Below are positions 60,894 to 64,000 of a stretch of 64,000 nucleotides of DNA, in pieces; positions within the stretch are counted from its first letter, which is position 1, and each line of letters starts with the position of its first letter. This DNA comes from an uncultured Prevotellaceae bacterium (GTDB lineage: Bacteria > Bacteroidota > Bacteroidia > Bacteroidales > Bacteroidaceae), in assembly GCA_900318815.1 (NCBI GenBank), contig ONMA01000005.1, positions 62,001 to 126,000 of the forward strand, in the 5' to 3' direction. The position numbers and the translations under genes are program-made. The notes under the pieces were generated by a model. It was not told where the DNA came from and did no database searches. It saw nothing but the letters and a program-made list of their open reading frames with translations.

Positions 60894-62282
60894 TTATACG
60901 ATGGGGTTTCTTTTCAGTTCTTCAATCATCTTGTCAATCTTTTGCAGTTCGCGGGGAATGCGTATGCCCTGCGGACAGTGTTCCACGCACTGGGCACAGC
61001 CGATGCAGTGGTCGGGCTGACGGTTACGGGGAACGCTGCGGTCGAGGCTGATGAGGTACTTGCGGCGGTGCTCGCGATAGTCGGCGTCGCCCACGCCTCG
61101 TGGCAGCGTGCCCTCGTTCTTGCATTTATTGTAGTGTACGAAGATACCGGGAATGTCAACGCCGTAGGGGCAGGGCATGCAGTACTTGCAGTCGTTGCAG
61201 GGAATGTTCTCTAACCCCACAATCTTCTCGGCCACGTCCTTGTGCAGATACTCGGTCTCCTCCTCGGTTAGCGGCTCTAATGGACAGTAGCTGAGCAGGT
61301 TGTCCTTCAGATGCTCCATATAGGTCATGCCGCTGAGCACGGTGAGTACGCCTTCGGGCGTGCCGGCATAGCGGAAGGCCCATGAGGCCACGCTGCGCTC
61401 AGGATTCTTCTGTTTCAGTTCGGTCATCAGGTACTGCGGCAGCTTGACCAGTCGGCCACCCAACAGCGGTTCCATGATGACGGCGGGGATTCCCCGCTTC
61501 TGCAGCTCGGCGTAGAGGTAGCGGGCATCGGTATTAGAACTGTTGATTTCGTTGGCATAGTCCCAGTCGAGATAGTTCAGCTCTATCTGCACGAAGTCCC
61601 ACTTGTATTCGTCGTGATGCGCCAGCAGATAGTCGAACACCTCGATGTTGCCATGATAGGAGAATCCGAAGTTGCGTATGCGACCGGCCTCGCGTTCTTT
61701 CAGGAGGAAGTCGAGCATGCCATTGTCCAAATAGCGCCTGTGCAGGTCGTCCATGCCGCTGCCCCCGATGGCATGCAGCAGATAGTAGTCGATGTAGTCC
61801 ACCTGTAGCTCCTTCATCGAGTTGCGATACATTTCTACGCTACCTTCATGGGTCTGTGTGCGGGGATCCCAGTTGGAGAGCTTTGTGGCCACGAAATACT
61901 CGCTGCGCTTGTGGCGGCTCAGGGCAATGCCCAGACAACGCTCTGACAGGCCGCGGCAATAGGCGGGCGACGTGTCGAAGTAGTTCACGCCATGCTCGAT
62001 GGCATAGTCCACCTGGCGGTTGATCATGTCCTGGTCATACTCGTCGTCGTTGCCGGGCTTTGTCGGCAGGCGCATCATGCCGTAGCCCAGCAGCGACACC
62101 TTCTCGCCCGTCTTCGGGTTGGTGCGATAGGTCATCTTGCCGGTGGGCGGTTCCACCTGGTTCTTATAGTCGTCCTCGGCTTTGTATTGGCTGCTCTTGC
62201 CGGCGCAGGCAGCCAATAGGGTAGCGGTGCCTGCTCCTACATACTTCATGAATGAGCGGCGGGATATATTCTTTTGTTCCAT
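60894..62282 (-). CDS. Aldo/keto reductase with Tat signal and Fe-S ferredoxin domain
   Basis: The 462-residue protein begins with a twin-arginine signal (NISRRSFMKYVGAGTATLLA) followed by a lipobox-like LAAC, so it may be a Tat-exported lipoprotein. The aldo/keto reductase barrel is seen as GVNYFDTSPAYCRGLSE (Asp and Tyr of the active site), DYYLLHAIGGSGMDDL and GRIRNFGFSYHG. The C-terminal part has CNDCKYCMPCPYGVDIPG and CIGCAQCVEHCPQGIRIP, cysteine sets for [4Fe-4S] clusters. It probably reduces an unknown substrate using cluster-linked electrons. It is next to a membrane polyferredoxin, a likely electron source. Confidence 0.85.
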   Translation of the reverse strand: MEQKNISRRSFMKYVGAGTATLLAACAGKSSQYKAEDDYKNQVEPPTGKMTYRTNPKTGEKVSLLGYGMMRLPTKPGNDDEYDQDMINRQVDYAIEHGVNYFDTSPAYCRGLSERCLGIALSRHKRSEYFVATKLSNWDPRTQTHEGSVEMYRNSMKELQVDYIDYYLLHAIGGSGMDDLHRRYLDNGMLDFLLKEREAGRIRNFGFSYHGNIEVFDYLLAHHDEYKWDFVQIELNYLDWDYANEINSSNTDARYLYAELQKRGIPAVIMEPLLGGRLVKLPQYLMTELKQKNPERSVASWAFRYAGTPEGVLTVLSGMTYMEHLKDNLLSYCPLEPLTEEETEYLHKDVAEKIVGLENIPCNDCKYCMPCPYGVDIPGIFVHYNKCKNEGTLPRGVGDADYREHRRKYLISLDRSVPRNRQPDHCIGCAQCVEHCPQGIRIPRELQKIDKMIEELKRNPIV

Positions 62283-62313
62283 AGTTTCTTTCCTTAGTAA
62301 TTGTTAAAAATTA

Positions 62314-62468
62314 ATTTTGGATAATGCGGAGGTGCGGGGGTACGGAGGTACGGGGGTGCGAGAATAGATTGCACGTCCAATTATCCGTGAAGCGTCTATC
62401 CTCGTACCTCCGTACCCTCGTACCTTCGTACCTCCGAAATCGTACCATTTAATTTTTGGCATGTTACT
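62314..62468. repeat. Hairpin repeat family B, copy 2
   Basis: Outer blocks GCGGAGGTGCGGGGGTACGG and CTCCGAAATCGTACCATTTA match copy 1 in the same orientation, while the ~45-base core (AGAATAGATTGCACGTCC) is the reverse complement of the copy 1 core. It lies between the reductase and the polyferredoxin gene. Confidence 0.9.
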
Positions 62469-63949
62469 TAAATGGTTTTATGTACTTCATGTCCCTCTAC
62501 ATAGATGGCTGGGAACGGGCGTGACGGACAGACGTATTCGCAGGCACCGCACCCGATGCAGGCCGACTCGTTGACTACGGGAATGGTGGGTGACTCTTCG
62601 TCGTCCTCGTTGAGCATGACCATCTCGATGGCTCCTGCGGGGCAGTGACGGGCACAGTTGCCGCACTCGACGCCGTCGGTGATGGCTACACAGTTCTTCT
62701 TGATCCACACAGCATGGCCAATCTGGATAGACGATTTCTCCTCCAAGTCAATGGGCTTGATGGCTCCTGCGGGGCACACAACGGAACAGCGGTTGCACTC
62801 CGGGCGGCAGTGGCCGCGCTCGTAGCTCATGGTGGGCACCATGGGATTCATCAGGTCAAGGGAAGGACGCAGCACGTCGTTTGGGCACTCCGACACACAG
62901 AGCTGGCAACCTGTGCAGTGCTGGGCCATGTTCTTCACCGAGAGAGAGCCTGGAGGGGTCAGTGGCGTCTGTCGGGAAGGAGCTGCCTTGTCGGCCAGGT
63001 CGGCAAATCCGCCGTCTACCTTTTTCTTTTCCTGTGCTATGGCGGCGGTGGTGGCCATGGCTGTAGCCAAGAGGAAGGAACGGCGGGAGGTGTCGGGAGA
63101 CTGGGTGTTCTGGGAGTTCTGAGACTTCTGAGACTTCTGGGGACTATACTTTAGGGCACCGAACTTGCAGCTCTGAATGCAATCGCCGCATACCACACAG
63201 CGGGAGTAATCGACGGTGTGGTTCTTGTAGTCGATACACGAAGCCTTGCAGTTCTTGGTGCAGAGCGAGCAATTGCGGCACTTGTCGGTGTCGAAGTGAA
63301 TCTTCAGCCAGGAGAAACGGGCGAAGAACGACAGCACCGTGCCCACGGGGCAGATGGTGTTGCAGTAGGTACGGCCACCACGCCAGGCCAGCACCAAGAG
63401 CACGACCACTGTTGCGGCTGCAATGATGAACACGGGCAGCGACTTCATCCATACGTCGACCGAATAGAAAGCGTAGCTGTCCATCGACTCAGCTACAGAG
63501 GCAAGGATGTTATTGCCCACTTTCCAGACAGGCTGCAACAGCATCGTGGCGATGCGTCCGTAGGCAGAGTAGGGAGCCAGCAACTGGACGACGCTGCCAA
63601 TACCTGCCACCAAGGCAACGATGAACACACACAGGAGCGGATAGCGCAGCCAGCGCACTTCCTTCGAGTAGGTGTAGCGGTTCTTCTTTCTCTTCTTGCC
63701 CATCCAGCCGAACACGTCTTGCATGACACCTAAGGGACAGATGACCGAGCAATAGATGCGCCCGAAGACAAGCGTCAGCAGAACCAGTGAAGCGATGACT
63801 CCCACGTTGAGCGCCATGACGGCGGGCAGGAACTGAATCTTGGCCATCCATCCCAGCCAGTGGTGGAGCGTTCCCGTGAAGTCGAGAAATAGCAGCGTTA
63901 TGCCTACGAAGCATAATGTAGCTAATGTGATACGGATTTTTTTCAGCAT
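62468..63949 (-). CDS. Membrane polyferredoxin (NapH-like) fused to a Tat-like ferredoxin
   Basis: The 493-residue protein has about five helices in the first 220 residues with short loops such as GRIYCSVICPLGVMQDVFGW and GGRTYCNTICPVGTVLSFFA, typical of NapH/polyferredoxin membrane subunits. Six cysteine sets follow: CRNCSLCTKNC, CVVCGDCIQSC, CTGCQLCVSECP, CNRCSVVCPAG, CGNCARHCPAG and CIGCGACEYVCPS. Between sets 2 and 3 a second Tat-type signal, TSRRSFLLATAMATTAA, is embedded, suggesting that a once-separate exported ferredoxin was fused to the membrane part. It may pass electrons from quinol to periplasmic acceptors such as the adjacent reductase. The start follows the window edge by 51 bases. 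Confidence 0.82.
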   Translation of the reverse strand: MLKKIRITLATLCFVGITLLFLDFTGTLHHWLGWMAKIQFLPAVMALNVGVIASLVLLTLVFGRIYCSVICPLGVMQDVFGWMGKKRKKNRYTYSKEVRWLRYPLLCVFIVALVAGIGSVVQLLAPYSAYGRIATMLLQPVWKVGNNILASVAESMDSYAFYSVDVWMKSLPVFIIAAATVVVLLVLAWRGGRTYCNTICPVGTVLSFFARFSWLKIHFDTDKCRNCSLCTKNCKASCIDYKNHTVDYSRCVVCGDCIQSCKFGALKYSPQKSQKSQNSQNTQSPDTSRRSFLLATAMATTAAIAQEKKKVDGGFADLADKAAPSRQTPLTPPGSLSVKNMAQHCTGCQLCVSECPNDVLRPSLDLMNPMVPTMSYERGHCRPECNRCSVVCPAGAIKPIDLEEKSSIQIGHAVWIKKNCVAITDGVECGNCARHCPAGAIEMVMLNEDDEESPTIPVVNESACIGCGACEYVCPSRPFPAIYVEGHEVHKTI

Positions 63950-64000
63950 ACTTGTTTAGTAAAATGTATCAGTTATGTCTTACAATGAAAATACTCATTT

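Noticed and set aside
1-64000. tRNA or rRNA genes, integrases and complete insertion sequences
   Set aside because: I looked for cloverleaf ends with CCA, rRNA signatures and transposase or integrase motifs and saw none apart from the Rpn-family protein, which is not a classical transposase.

Overview
The window looks like Bacteroidota DNA, most likely a Prevotella-type member of the Bacteroidales. Four things point there. Several surface proteins end in short type IX secretion (T9SS) sorting tails of the form 'YDL-G-R ... GIY ... KVIIK'. Most intergenic regions carry the Bacteroidota -7 promoter box TAnnTTTG. The enzyme set is typical (PL11 and GH98 glycan enzymes, PPi-dependent phosphofructokinase, GGGtGRT protein beside a NifU-like scaffold, DUF4835). 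Archaeal-type ATPases and a DUF4143 ATPase are also present. I saw no rRNA, tRNA, CRISPR array, integrase or complete insertion sequence.

Layout. 1-4.3 kb: start of a secreted protein, a PLP aminotransferase and a frameshifted Big2-type surface protein. 4.3-9.8 kb: a repeat-rich gap, then three paralogous AAA ATPases and an Rpn-family nuclease, each apparently with its own promoter. 9.9-15.6 kb: a probable operon of DUF4835, sstT, recN and a protease-like/TPR protein. 15.8-30.3 kb: a 14.5-kb surface locus with a 3,154-residue LamG protein, a frameshifted discoidin-repeat protein, a third T9SS cargo and a small acidic protein, closed by a strong terminator. 30.9-35.6 kb: LysM/periplasmic-binding protein, PorT-like barrel, POT peptide transporter and secreted endonuclease-like protein. 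35.7-39.8 kb: CHU_C protein, uvrA and gtrA-like gene. 39.9-47.4 kb: PL11 rhamnogalacturonan lyase, a 51-bp tandem array and an ADP-forming acyl-CoA ligase whose tail is duplicated. 47.4-50.1 kb: GH25 lysozyme and pfp. 50.3-54.8 kb: toxin-antitoxin debris and a GH98 module between direct repeats. 54.9-57.8 kb: GGGtGRT, NifU-like and ROK kinase. 57.8-60.4 kb: DUF4143 ATPase island with low-GC flanks. 60.4-64 kb: MgtC-like protein, Fe-S aldo/keto reductase and a membrane polyferredoxin.

The most distinctive trait is the number of families of hairpin repeats scattered between genes and sometimes inside them. They supply the signal peptide region of one protein, part of the coding sequence of another, and the C-terminus of SstT. 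In one family two copies have the same outer flanks but an inverted core, which suggests recombination between the arms. Three frameshifts lie in repeat-rich surface genes; from one sequence I cannot tell decay, phase variation and assembly error apart.

Functionally the window mixes housekeeping repair (RecN, UvrA), central metabolism (PFP, ROK kinase, acyl-CoA ligase), envelope proteins and glycan degradation by secreted T9SS cargo.
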